Shown: piece by piece, positions 53,034 through 61,737 of the stretch
Numbering within the stretch: the first letter of the stretch is position 1
How the letters are laid out: each line of letters starts with the position of its first letter
Assembly: GCA_964565925.1 (NCBI GenBank)
Contig: CAZMGV010000005.1
Coordinates: 204,984 to 268,983 of the forward strand
DNA length: 64,000 nt
Origin: CAZMGV01 sp964565925
GTDB lineage: Bacteria; JAGRBM01; JAHCIT01
Reading direction: 5' to 3'
The notes under the pieces: generated by a model
Told to the model about the DNA's origin: nothing
Database searches by the model: none
What the model saw: only the letters and a program-made list of their open reading frames with translations
Position numbers and translations under genes: made by a program

Positions 53034-54767
53034 TCAGGCGCTCAGGTTTTTCTTTTTCTTTCCGCCGCCGCCCACTTCGGTGGCGGTCGTTTCCACCACT
53101 TTCGGCGGCGCACCGTTGCCGCCGGCCGGCTTGAGCGCCTTGGTCCGTTTGTTGAAGTAGAGCTGCTGCACGATCGAGAAGAGGTTCGAGGCGCTCCAGT
53201 AGAGCACGAGACCGGCGGCGATCTTCCTGAACAGGAAGAACATGCCGAGCGGCATGAACATCATGATCTTCTGCTGGGTCGGGTCCATCTGGGACGGGCT
53301 GAGCCGCATCGAGATGGCCATCGTCACGCAGGTGATGATCGGAAGGATGTAATAAGGGTCGTAAATCGCGAGGTCGTGGATCCAGGTGCCCGCGAACACC
53401 GCGTGCCGCAGTTCCAGCGAGGTATCGAGGCTGACGTAGAGGCCCAGGAAGATCGGTATCTGCGGAAGCATCGGCAGGCATCCCGACAGCGGGTTCACCT
53501 TGTATTCGCGGAACAGCTCCATGGTCGCCTGGTTCTGGGCCAGCTTGTCGTCCTTGTACTGCTCCTTGATGGCTTCCATCTTCGGCTTGAGCAGCGCCAT
53601 GGCCTGCATCGAATGGAACTGCTTGATCGCCAGCGGGAACATGACCACGCGCACGAGGATGGTGAGCAGTAGGATGGCGAGGCCCCAGTCGGACGTAAAT
53701 CCGTGGAAGAACCGGAGAAGGCCGATCAGGATCTTGGCGATCGGTTTCACCACGGGCTGGGCGAAGCCGTAGTTGATGGCCGCCTCCAGGCCGGGGTCCA
53801 CCGCATACAGTGCCGTATCGATCTTGGGGCCCAGGTACAGGCGGATACCGGATACCTCGGCGCTTTCCATTGTGGTTCCCGGAAGTATCTCCGGACCTTC
53901 AACGGAGGTCTCCCAGGTGTGCTCGCCGGTATTGGAAACCAGCAGTGTCGAGTATTTGGGATTTTCGGGAAGCATTGCGCTCAGGAAGTAGTGATCCTCG
54001 AAACCCACGAACTTGGGCTCTTCCGCGGCCTTCTTTTCTTCCTTCTTGACGTCGGCGAACTCATGACGCTTCACCTTGTCGGCCGAAACGATGGCATGGG
54101 TTCCCATCCGCGCCGTATCGGACTGCGGGAGCTTCGAGTTGTCGACGCCCTGCACAAACACCGGACGGAACTTGACGGGAGGCACTCCCGCGGCGGTCAC
54201 GATCCGGTAGTCGGTCTTGAGCCCGTAGTTTTTCGCCGAAAAAGTCACCGTCTTGACCACTTGCGCAACCGCAGGGTCGCCGTATCGCAGCTCGATGGTC
54301 TTTTCGGCCCCCGCAGGCAAGGTGATGTTCTCGTCGCCGGTATAGGCATAGGCGAGATGATCGCCATTCTCGGCCGGCTTGAATCCGCGGATACGGGCGA
54401 ACAGCGGCGGGTTCACCGAGGCGTCACCGACCAGGTTTTTCCGGCCCTTCTGGTCGTCGGAGGTGTAGTCCTTGAGATCGAAATCGGTCAGCACGCCGCC
54501 GGTCGTGGAGAGCGAGGCCTCGTAGAGCGGAGTCGAGACATGAATCGTCTTTTCCGGATTCGTCTGGGAAACGGCAGCCGCGTCTCCTTCAGCCGGCTTC
54601 AGTTCGGCCGGGTTGCCTGCTCCGTCGCCTTCCGCCTTTTCCGCAGTGGCGGCCGGCTTGGACGGTGCCTTCGGCGGCTTATTATGGGGAATGACAAAGG
54701 CGTACCATCCGATAATCACCGCCATGGAGAGGACGATAAATACGCGATGCCGGGTTTCTTCGTTCAC
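53034..54767 (-). CDS. yidC: Membrane protein insertase YidC
   Basis: The protein has 577 residues. The N-terminal helix (about 9-26) is followed by the large periplasmic beta-domain (about 60-330). The five-helix insertase core lies at about 355-550, with the FHGFTSDWGLAI segment and the coiled cytoplasmic loop (KPKMEAIKEQYKDDK). The basic tail ends KKKKNLSA. It begins with GTG overlapping the yidD stop by four bases (GTGA). It inserts membrane proteins alone or with Sec. Confidence 0.97.
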   Translation of the reverse strand: MNEETRHRVFIVLSMAVIIGWYAFVIPHNKPPKAPSKPAATAEKAEGDGAGNPAELKPAEGDAAAVSQTNPEKTIHVSTPLYEASLSTTGGVLTDFDLKDYTSDDQKGRKNLVGDASVNPPLFARIRGFKPAENGDHLAYAYTGDENITLPAGAEKTIELRYGDPAVAQVVKTVTFSAKNYGLKTDYRIVTAAGVPPVKFRPVFVQGVDNSKLPQSDTARMGTHAIVSADKVKRHEFADVKKEEKKAAEEPKFVGFEDHYFLSAMLPENPKYSTLLVSNTGEHTWETSVEGPEILPGTTMESAEVSGIRLYLGPKIDTALYAVDPGLEAAINYGFAQPVVKPIAKILIGLLRFFHGFTSDWGLAILLLTILVRVVMFPLAIKQFHSMQAMALLKPKMEAIKEQYKDDKLAQNQATMELFREYKVNPLSGCLPMLPQIPIFLGLYVSLDTSLELRHAVFAGTWIHDLAIYDPYYILPIITCVTMAISMRLSPSQMDPTQQKIMMFMPLGMFFLFRKIAAGLVLYWSASNLFSIVQQLYFNKRTKALKPAGGNGAPPKVVETTATEVGGGGKKKKNLSA

Positions 54768-55036
54768 AGGGGTTTCCTTGCAAAGAGGTCCGGCCGTTCC
54801 GGTACGAGGTCGACGCCGCCCGGATGAAACGGCTGGCAGCAGGCGATTCTTTTCACGGTAAGAGCGGAGCCGAAAACGGCGCCATGACGCTTGAGCGCCT
54901 GGCGGGAATATTCCGAACAGGTCGGGTAGAAGCGGCAGCGGCTGCCCAGAAGCGGACTCAAGGCTAGCTGGTAGGCCCGGACGAGGAGCCCGAGGACGGA
55001 CGCGGCGAGCCGGTCGGCTGCCCGCAGCGGGACCAT
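54764..55036 (-). CDS. yidD: Membrane protein insertion efficiency factor YidD
   Basis: This 90-residue protein has the family core CRFYPTCSEYSRQA and the ending CCQPFHPGGVDLVPE. The ATG at 55036 is used because it opens just before the first hydrophobic segment, as in other YidD proteins; a longer frame upstream is inside rnpA. It overlaps rnpA by 73 bases, more than the few bases usual in this block. Confidence 0.93.
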   Translation of the reverse strand: MVPLRAADRLAASVLGLLVRAYQLALSPLLGSRCRFYPTCSEYSRQALKRHGAVFGSALTVKRIACCQPFHPGGVDLVPERPDLFARKPL

Positions 55037-55344
55037 AAGCGCTCGAAATCCCTGACCAGCGCGGCCCGCGGAAGATCCTTGCGGACTACCAGGATGACTT
55101 TCCATCCGCCCTGGAAGCGCTGCGGATGGGTTCTGAAGTGTTCTCTGATCCATCTTTTAAGCCGGTTACGGACAACAGCCCCGCCGGTCTGGCGGTTAAT
55201 CGCAATGCCGATCTGCGGCCGTTCTCCCGGTTCGTAACGTGCCTCGAGGGAGCCCATCCGGACGCGCCTGCCGGTCTTCCAGATTCGCTCGAAATCCCCG
55301 GTGAGGGAAATCCGGGCCTGTTTGGGGAACCGGTAGGTGGTCAT
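54964..55344 (-). CDS. rnpA: Ribonuclease P protein component
   Basis: This 126-residue protein has the RNR motif region VVRNRLKRWIREHF that binds the RNA subunit and the substrate leader. A Ser/Gly/Pro tail of about 15 residues lies in the yidD overlap. It assists the ribozyme in tRNA 5' maturation. It is separated from rpmH by 228 bases instead of the usual few tens. Confidence 0.95.
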   Translation of the reverse strand: MTTYRFPKQARISLTGDFERIWKTGRRVRMGSLEARYEPGERPQIGIAINRQTGGAVVRNRLKRWIREHFRTHPQRFQGGWKVILVVRKDLPRAALVRDFERLWSRCGQPTGSPRPSSGSSSGPTS

Positions 55345-55512
55345 GGTCCGGCCTTTCGCCGGGCCGCGCTGTATAAATAGCGCGGATCCTCAAGTCCGTC
55401 AGTCGACTAAACCCCTTGTCTTCACGCTGGCGTCCGCATGCTCTTAACGGCCCGGAGGTCCATTCGGCCGGAAGCCATTGGCTGCCAGTCGAAGATCCGG
55501 GGGGACGCTGTT

Positions 55513-55542
55513 CTAAAACCTGCCGGCAATTCCGGTGGCAGG
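55513..55542 (-). terminator. Candidate intrinsic terminator between rpmH and rnpA
   Basis: On the minus strand CCTGCC, a 12-base loop and GGCAGG are followed by TTTT. The stem is short but GC-rich. It would end the rpmH transcript before rnpA. Confidence 0.5.
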
Positions 55543-55572
55543 ACTTTTGCGCAATCTGTCGGGTCAGACGTC

Positions 55573-55722
55573 TTACTTGCCGGCGATCTTGACCGTCAGG
55601 CGCTTGCGGCCGCGCGTACGGCGCCGGGCCAGAACCTTGCGGCCGCCCGGAGTGGCTTTGCGGGCCCGGTAACCGTGGTTACGAGCGCGCCGGCGATTAT
55701 GAGGCTGATAGGTACGTTTCAT
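55573..55722 (-). CDS. rpmH: Ribosomal protein L34
   Basis: This 49-residue highly basic protein begins MKRTYQPHNRRRARNHGYRA and ends KRLTVKIAGK, matching L34 along its whole length. Asn appears where many species have Ser before the conserved RR. It lies upstream of rnpA on the same strand, but a possible terminator and 228 bases lie between them. Confidence 0.96.
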   Translation of the reverse strand: MKRTYQPHNRRRARNHGYRARKATPGGRKVLARRRTRGRKRLTVKIAGK

Positions 55723-56112
55723 GACTGGTTAAGCTGCCTCTCATCCGTCGTCAGACGGGTGGTTATCCCTTCGGGTTCGGAGCCGTTGGCCTGATTGGTT
55801 GCCCTCTGGAAGCGATCCCCAGACCCGAAGTGGGGGCCATAAAGACCCGTTTTCTGGGGAAATGTCAAATGCCCCCGGTTCTTTAGCGGTCCGGGCTCCG
55901 GTTCCGGCCGGCCGGGTGCCCCTATCCACGGGAAATAGTGCCTCGTATCACGAGGTTAGCGCTCTCGAACGTTGCGGTATCGCAGCCGCCGTGCTTAACT
56001 TGAAACATCACAAGTGCAGGGCTCAAAACGGCTTAAAGAGTCCGTCCCGCGGCGGTTTCCGGTGTCATTACCGGGCGGCATCCGGGGCGGGGGAACTGTG
56101 TAACCGAATACT
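55723..56112. other. Gene-free region between divergent rpmH and the radical SAM operon
   Basis: These 390 bases hold the promoters of rpmH (minus) and the radical SAM operon (plus). A 15-base inverted repeat CCTCGT-ATC-ACGAGG lies at 55941-55955 and could be an operator. A single weak DnaA-box-like sequence (CTATCCACG, 55922-55930) is present but no cluster, so an origin is not supported. No gene is seen. Confidence 0.5.
55941..55955. promoter_or_regulatory. Inverted repeat CCTCGT-ATC-ACGAGG
   Basis: A perfect six-base inverted repeat lies in the divergent region, 172 bases from the first radical SAM ATG and about 220 bases from rpmH. It could bind a dimeric regulator. Confidence 0.3.
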
Positions 56113-57882
56113 ATGCGTGTAATCCTCTTTTATCCCGACATCGATACCCTGACGCCGATCTACTACCAGCTGGGGGTCGGGTCGCTGGCCGCGACGCTCA
56201 AGGCCAATGGCCACGAGCCGAAGTTCATCCGCGTTCCGAATCTGGACCGGGAACGGATCTTGAGCGCGGTCCGGGAGTTTGACCCCGGCCTGATCGGTTT
56301 TTCGTCGGTCTACGTGCAGTGGCGCTACGTCAGGCAGATGGCCAGATGGATCAAGGACGAGCGGCCGGTGCCGGTCGTCGCCGGCGGCGTGCATCCGACG
56401 CTCTCGCCGGACGAATGCATCTCCGAACCCAATGTCGATTTCATCTGCCGGGGCGAGGGCGAAGAGGCGCTGCTGGACCTGGCCAACGCCATTCAGGACG
56501 GCAGGCCGACGGACAGGATCCAGAACATCTGGAGCCGCGCCTCCGACGGCCGCGTGATCGTGAACGAGATGCGGGAGCTGACCGACCCGCTCGACAAGCT
56601 GCCGCCACCCTACCGCGAATGCCTGGATTACGCCGAAGCGCTGAAGGCCCAGCACGGCAACGTGCAGATCATGACGTCGCGCGGCTGTCCGTACCGCTGC
56701 ACCTACTGCTCGAACGAGGCGCAGATGCGGCTCTACTCCGGCAACGGGCGGTTCATCCGCCAGCGGTCGGTGGCGAGCGTGATCGCCGAGATCGAAGGGA
56801 TCGTGAACCGATATCCGGAGCACGCCCGCTACGTGACGTTCTCGGACGACATCATCACCGAGAACAAGAAGTGGCTGTACGAATTCCTGGACGAGTACAA
56901 GGCGCGGTTCGACCTGCCGTTCAACATGCAGGTGCAGATGCAGACCTTCGGCCGCGAGACGGCCCGCCGCCTGGCCGAGGCCGGCTGCTACCAGGCGATC
57001 ATCGCGATCGAATCGGGGGATGACTACATCCGCCGCGAGGTGATGAACCGGAACCTGACGGACGAGCAGATCCTCAACACGTTCCGCTTCTGCGACGAGG
57101 TGGGCATCGAGACCTGCAGCTACAACATCGTCGGCGTGCCGGGCGAGACCGAGACGTCCGTGCAGCGGTCAATCAGCCTCGCGCAGAAGGCGAACCCCGA
57201 CCACTCGCTCATCTTCAAGTTCACGCCGTTCCCCGGCACCAAGCTCCACGAGATCTGCGTCAAAGAGGGCTACCTCAAGAACTACGACCACGATAACTAC
57301 TTCTCGCACGTCGGGTTCATGGACCTGCCGACGATTTCCAAGGAACGGCTGACGGAACTTTATTACGAGTTCATCCGCACGATGAGCCAGGTGAACGCCA
57401 TGAAACGGCGCCGCAAGCTCGGCAGCTACTTCGACTTCTTCGAGGAGCTTCCGAAGGCGCATCTCAAGACCGCCGACCCGCGCTTTGTGAACATGGAACT
57501 GGTGCGCGTGGATTCGGACGAGCGGCCGTCGCTGCTCTGCCACCCCGATACCGAGATCCGGTACAGGCTGACGCTGAAACCCAACTCGACGCTCAGGTTC
57601 GGCTTCACCCTGTCGCCGGCCGTCTGGTCGCCGGACAAGGGCGATCCGGTGCGTTTCCGCGTGGAGGCCCGGTCGATGTTCCGGAACCGGACCCTGTTCG
57701 AGAAGACCATCGATCCGAAAAACAACCAGTCCGACCGCAAGTGGCACGACGTCGAGATCGACATGTCCGGGTATTCGGGCAAAACCGTCGAACTGGCGTT
57801 CGTGACCCAGGCGGCGGGCTCGCACGACTTCTGTTCGTCCTACTGGGGCGAACCGATGCTCGTCGCCAAGTCGGCGGCCTGA
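56113..57882 (+). CDS. B12-binding-type radical SAM protein 1 of 4, with C-terminal beta-sandwich
   Basis: This 589-residue protein has a cobalamin-binding-type Rossmann domain (about 1-130) with VVAGGVHPT and CRGEGEEAL as in class B radical SAM enzymes; the DXHXXG motif is absent, as is usual in that class. A radical SAM core (about 180-420) carries Cys192, Cys196 and Cys199 (CPYRCTYC) and the SAM-contact region IAIESGDD. A C-terminal domain (about 465-585) begins PDTEIRYRLTL and ends FCSSYWGEP. It is the first of four related genes. The substrate is unknown. Confidence 0.9.
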   Translation: MRVILFYPDIDTLTPIYYQLGVGSLAATLKANGHEPKFIRVPNLDRERILSAVREFDPGLIGFSSVYVQWRYVRQMARWIKDERPVPVVAGGVHPTLSPDECISEPNVDFICRGEGEEALLDLANAIQDGRPTDRIQNIWSRASDGRVIVNEMRELTDPLDKLPPPYRECLDYAEALKAQHGNVQIMTSRGCPYRCTYCSNEAQMRLYSGNGRFIRQRSVASVIAEIEGIVNRYPEHARYVTFSDDIITENKKWLYEFLDEYKARFDLPFNMQVQMQTFGRETARRLAEAGCYQAIIAIESGDDYIRREVMNRNLTDEQILNTFRFCDEVGIETCSYNIVGVPGETETSVQRSISLAQKANPDHSLIFKFTPFPGTKLHEICVKEGYLKNYDHDNYFSHVGFMDLPTISKERLTELYYEFIRTMSQVNAMKRRRKLGSYFDFFEELPKAHLKTADPRFVNMELVRVDSDERPSLLCHPDTEIRYRLTLKPNSTLRFGFTLSPAVWSPDKGDPVRFRVEARSMFRNRTLFEKTIDPKNNQSDRKWHDVEIDMSGYSGKTVELAFVTQAAGSHDFCSSYWGEPMLVAKSAA

Positions 57883-57943
57883 ACGCCCGAAGGCTGCCGG
57901 CGGACTGGGCCAGAGGGCTGAAGGGAACCGGAGAGAGAGAACT

Positions 57944-59818
57944 GTGCGCGTCCATTTCATCTACACGAACGTCGGGACCTGCAACGACCCCCACTACCAC
58001 AACGGGGTGGGGCAGTTGTCGGCGCTGGCGCGTCGCGGCGGATGGACGACCAGCCTTTCCAACTACCACCTGATGCCCGACCGCGAGCGCTTTCTGGCGG
58101 ACGTCAGGGCCACCGGTGCGGATATTTACGCCTTCACCTCGACCTCCATCCAGTGGCCGCTGATCCGGCAACTGGCCGGGTGGGCGCGTGAGGCCGGCAT
58201 CGGCCCGCGCATCGTCGGCGGGATACACACGACCTTCCTGCCGCATCAGGGGTTCGAGCAAGACGAATCCGATCCGCTGTGGCAGGCGGTGTTCGTGGGC
58301 GAGGCGGACGTCTCGTTCCCGCAGTATCTGGCCTCCTTTGAAGCCGGTAACCGGCGGCCCGCCGTTCAGGGCGTGTGGCTGCCGTCTGTAGACGGAAGCG
58401 GCAAGCCGGTTGAAAGCGGGCAGGGCGCGGCGGTCGAGAGTCTCGATTCGCTGCCCTGGGCCGACCGGTCGATCTTCGACATGAAGGACATTCTCAGGCG
58501 CAACGGCGGCATGTTCCAGATGAAGGTGCAGCGCGGCTGCCCGTATCACTGCACCTACTGCTCCAACGCCGCGCTGCTGGACATGTACGGCGGCAAGAAA
58601 CTGCTGCGCGTGCGGTCGCCGGAGTCGGTCTGCGACGAGCTGAACGCGCTCCGCAAGGAATACGCCTTCAACTCGGTGCTGTTCGACGACGAGATGTTCA
58701 CGATGTTCAAGCCGTGGACGGCGTCGTTCTGCGAGACCTACGCGAAGCAGTGCCGCATCCCGTTCATGATCAGCGCGCACTTCAAGGGCGTGAACAATGA
58801 AATCCTCGACCAGCTCGCCGGCGCCGGGTGCGTCGGGATCGAGTTCGGCTTCGAGAGCGGCGATCCGAAGTTCCGCAAGGAGACACTGCGCAAATATTTC
58901 ACGAACGAAGAAGCCCTCGACGTCATCCAGGGCTGCAAGCAGCGCGGTATCCGCGTGAAGCTGAACAACATGTACGGCATCCCGGGCGAGACCGAGGCCA
59001 GCGTCGACCAGACCATCGGATTCCTGAAGGAAGCCATGCCGGACGTGCTCCAGGCGACGATTTACAACCCGATGCCGGGCACGGCGCTGTTCAAGCAGTA
59101 TGAGGAAGAGTCATTCGCCAAGCCCCTCCACTGGATCGATACGAAGAAGATCACGAACTACAACGGCGTCACGCTGACGCAGGAACAGATCCGCCGGAAA
59201 CAGACCGAGTTCTACGAAGTGCTGCTGCACTCGGCCATCCAGGCGGCCCGCGACGGCAGCCAGCTCGACATGGCGGACGATTACGCAGGTGCTAACAAGG
59301 CCGATACTGTACGCGTTCAGTCGCCCGACGGATTCACCGATATTGGTATCGTGACACTGGCTTCCGGCGCGCGCGTGTGTCTGAAGGCCCACCCGCCGGC
59401 GAAATACTTCTGGACCGTCACCGTGCCGGAGAACGCCGCGCTCCGTTTTGAAGTCGGGATGGACTCCAACTGCTGGGAGCTTCACAAGCCGGACAAAATC
59501 GACTTTTCAGTGGGAGTCGAGCGCGCCTTCTGGACAAAAACCATCTGGAACGGCTCGATCTCGCCGCGCCTCAACGAGAACGAACGGACCTGGATTCCGT
59601 TCGAGGTGGACCTGTCGGCCTGGGCCGGGAAGACCGTCACGCTTGTGTTTTCCACGAGCGCCGGCAGCGCGGACCCGCAGCACGCGACCGTCTACTGGGG
59701 CCGCCCGCACATCGATCCGAAATCACGGGAGTGGCGCGTCTTCAACGCCGTGTCGCTCACAACCCAGCCCATCAACATGCGGCCGCGAGTGGACCTCGTC
59801 GGCATCGCGCAGCGGTAA
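57944..59818 (+). CDS. B12-binding-type radical SAM protein 2 of 4, with C-terminal beta-sandwich
   Basis: This 624-residue protein starts with GTG 57944 after GGAGAGAGAG. The N-terminal Rossmann domain (about 1-135) is more divergent than in its neighbours (VGGIHTTF, FVGEADVSF). The radical SAM cysteines are Cys199, Cys203 and Cys206 (CPYHCTYC). The same C-terminal domain (about 480-600) ends with a YWGRP segment and has a short extra tail. It is 61 bases after gene 1. Of the four it is the most distant member in the N-terminal domain, so it may act on a different site or substrate. Confidence 0.9.
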   Translation: MRVHFIYTNVGTCNDPHYHNGVGQLSALARRGGWTTSLSNYHLMPDRERFLADVRATGADIYAFTSTSIQWPLIRQLAGWAREAGIGPRIVGGIHTTFLPHQGFEQDESDPLWQAVFVGEADVSFPQYLASFEAGNRRPAVQGVWLPSVDGSGKPVESGQGAAVESLDSLPWADRSIFDMKDILRRNGGMFQMKVQRGCPYHCTYCSNAALLDMYGGKKLLRVRSPESVCDELNALRKEYAFNSVLFDDEMFTMFKPWTASFCETYAKQCRIPFMISAHFKGVNNEILDQLAGAGCVGIEFGFESGDPKFRKETLRKYFTNEEALDVIQGCKQRGIRVKLNNMYGIPGETEASVDQTIGFLKEAMPDVLQATIYNPMPGTALFKQYEEESFAKPLHWIDTKKITNYNGVTLTQEQIRRKQTEFYEVLLHSAIQAARDGSQLDMADDYAGANKADTVRVQSPDGFTDIGIVTLASGARVCLKAHPPAKYFWTVTVPENAALRFEVGMDSNCWELHKPDKIDFSVGVERAFWTKTIWNGSISPRLNENERTWIPFEVDLSAWAGKTVTLVFSTSAGSADPQHATVYWGRPHIDPKSREWRVFNAVSLTTQPINMRPRVDLVGIAQR

Positions 59819-59829
59819 AGGAGTCCGGC

Positions 59830-61737
59830 ATGAAGTTCATGTTCATCTATCCGGACTATCCGGGAAACTACGACAACCCGACCTACAACTTCGGCGTGGG
59901 ATACCTGTCGGCGACGCTGAAAGCTGCCGGGCACGAGACGTCGCTCATTCACCTCGTCCGCGAGATCGACCGGGATGACCTCGCCCAGCGGATCAGGGAG
60001 TTCGGCGCCGACATGGTCGGCTTCTCGCTCGTCACGAACATGTGGGGCGAGGCCAAGCGCTATGTGAAGTGGGTGAAAGAAGACACCGGCCTGCCGGTCG
60101 TCGTGGGCGGGTTCCATGCGATGATGGCGCCCGAAAGCTGCTTCAACGAGACGTCATTTATCGATTACGCCTGCGTGGGCGAGGGCGAAGAGGCCCTGCT
60201 CGAACTGGTGGAGCGCCACGTGCGCGGGAAGTCGGCCTGGGACATCCCGAACCTCTGGGCACGCAAGCCCGACGGCACGGTCGTCCAGAACGAGAAGCGC
60301 GAACTGAACCGGGTTCTCGACGAACTGCCTTACCCCGACCGGGATATTTTCGACTTTTACCACATGGCCTACGGCCACGGTCAGTCGGCAGCGCTCATGC
60401 TGTCGGGCCGGGGCTGTCCGTACGACTGCCACTACTGCTGCAACAAGTATTACATCGAGAACTACGGGCAGGGGAACGACATCTACCGCAAGCGCAGCGT
60501 CCGCAGCGTGATCGAGGAGGCCAAATACCTCATCAAGCGCTGGAACGTGAAGCATATCCAGTTTTTCGACGAGGTGTTCATCTCCAAGCGGCCGTGGATG
60601 GAGGAGTTCGCCACCACCTGGAAGCGCGAAGTGGGGATGGAGTTCTCGTTCCTGATGCGCGTGGAGCAGGCGAAACCCGATTTGATCCAGCTGCTGGCCG
60701 ACGCCGGCTGCACGCTCATTCACGCCGGGATCGAATCCGGCTCGCAGCGCGTCCGGCAGGAAATCCTCAACCGCCGCATGTCGGACGAGCGGATGTGGGA
60801 CGCGTTCAAGATCTGCCGGGACGCCGGAATCAAGACCTGGGCGTTCTACCAGATCGGGTTCCCGGGCGAGACGCCAGCGGACCTTGAGGCGACGATCAAG
60901 TTCCACGAAAAGCTCCAGCCGGACTTCTCGAATGTCTGCGTGTTTTATCCCTATCCGGGCACGGAGCTTTATCGCAGTTCGCTCGCCAAGGGTTACCTCA
61001 AGAACCCCGACATCATCGGCGAGCGGCTGTCGGAGCGGACGTTCTCGAACTTCTTCGAGGCCGAGCTGCACCGGTTCAAGTCGGTGCTGGACCTGCCCGG
61101 CATGCCGCCCGAAAAACTGCTGGAGATGGGCCAGAAGTTCGAAAAGAGCATCACGACCGGCTTCTTCCGCAAGCAGCGGCGCGGCTACTACGACTTCCTG
61201 GCCGAGATCATCGACGCCCGGATCGCCGAGGCGGAGCAGAAAAATATCTCCATCCAGTCGTTCGACGTGAACAACGACCGCCGGTTCGTGATGTTCGAAC
61301 ATCCGCCGGCCAAGGCGTCGTTCCGCGTGACGCTGGAAGCGGGGTCGGTGTTCAAGTGCGGGCTGGCCGTGAACCCCATGGTCTGGGACAAGAAGGACGC
61401 CGACGGCGTGCGCTACCGGCTGTATCTGAAGCGCCCGTGGCGGATGCGCAGGAAGATTCTCGACCGGACCGTCTTTCCGCGTCTCAATCCGTCCGACCGG
61501 GGCTGGGTCCCGGTCGAGATCGACCTGTCGAACGAGGCTCCCGGCGAAGTCGAGCTGATCTTCGAGACCAGTGCCGCCGAAGGTCACGCCACCTGGGCGT
61601 GGGCCGGGTGGGGCCACCCGTGGATCGAACGCAAGGACGCCGCCGAGACCCGGCCGTTTGTCTCGTTCGTGGCGGGGCCGGAGATCGAAGTCCGTAACGA
61701 ACCATCTGCCACACCGTCGCGGAGCGAAGCCGCATGA
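59830..61737 (+). CDS. B12-binding-type radical SAM protein 3 of 4, with C-terminal beta-sandwich
   Basis: This 635-residue protein starts at ATG 59830 with a strong AAAGGAG site; a longer frame runs into gene 2. A Rossmann domain (about 1-135, VVGGFHAMM, CVGEGEEAL) is followed by Cys196, Cys200 and Cys203 (CPYDCHYC) with an extra Cys204 straight after. The C-terminal sandwich (about 500-605) ends WGHP and a Pro/Ser-rich tail follows. It is 11 bases after gene 2 and overlaps gene 4 by four bases. Confidence 0.9.
   Translation: MKFMFIYPDYPGNYDNPTYNFGVGYLSATLKAAGHETSLIHLVREIDRDDLAQRIREFGADMVGFSLVTNMWGEAKRYVKWVKEDTGLPVVVGGFHAMMAPESCFNETSFIDYACVGEGEEALLELVERHVRGKSAWDIPNLWARKPDGTVVQNEKRELNRVLDELPYPDRDIFDFYHMAYGHGQSAALMLSGRGCPYDCHYCCNKYYIENYGQGNDIYRKRSVRSVIEEAKYLIKRWNVKHIQFFDEVFISKRPWMEEFATTWKREVGMEFSFLMRVEQAKPDLIQLLADAGCTLIHAGIESGSQRVRQEILNRRMSDERMWDAFKICRDAGIKTWAFYQIGFPGETPADLEATIKFHEKLQPDFSNVCVFYPYPGTELYRSSLAKGYLKNPDIIGERLSERTFSNFFEAELHRFKSVLDLPGMPPEKLLEMGQKFEKSITTGFFRKQRRGYYDFLAEIIDARIAEAEQKNISIQSFDVNNDRRFVMFEHPPAKASFRVTLEAGSVFKCGLAVNPMVWDKKDADGVRYRLYLKRPWRMRRKILDRTVFPRLNPSDRGWVPVEIDLSNEAPGEVELIFETSAAEGHATWAWAGWGHPWIERKDAAETRPFVSFVAGPEIEVRNEPSATPSRSEAA

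Noticed and set aside
55723..56112. Possible chromosomal origin near rpmH
   Set aside because: Only one weak DnaA-box-like sequence is present, no AT-rich unwinding region is evident, and dnaA or dnaN is not adjacent.
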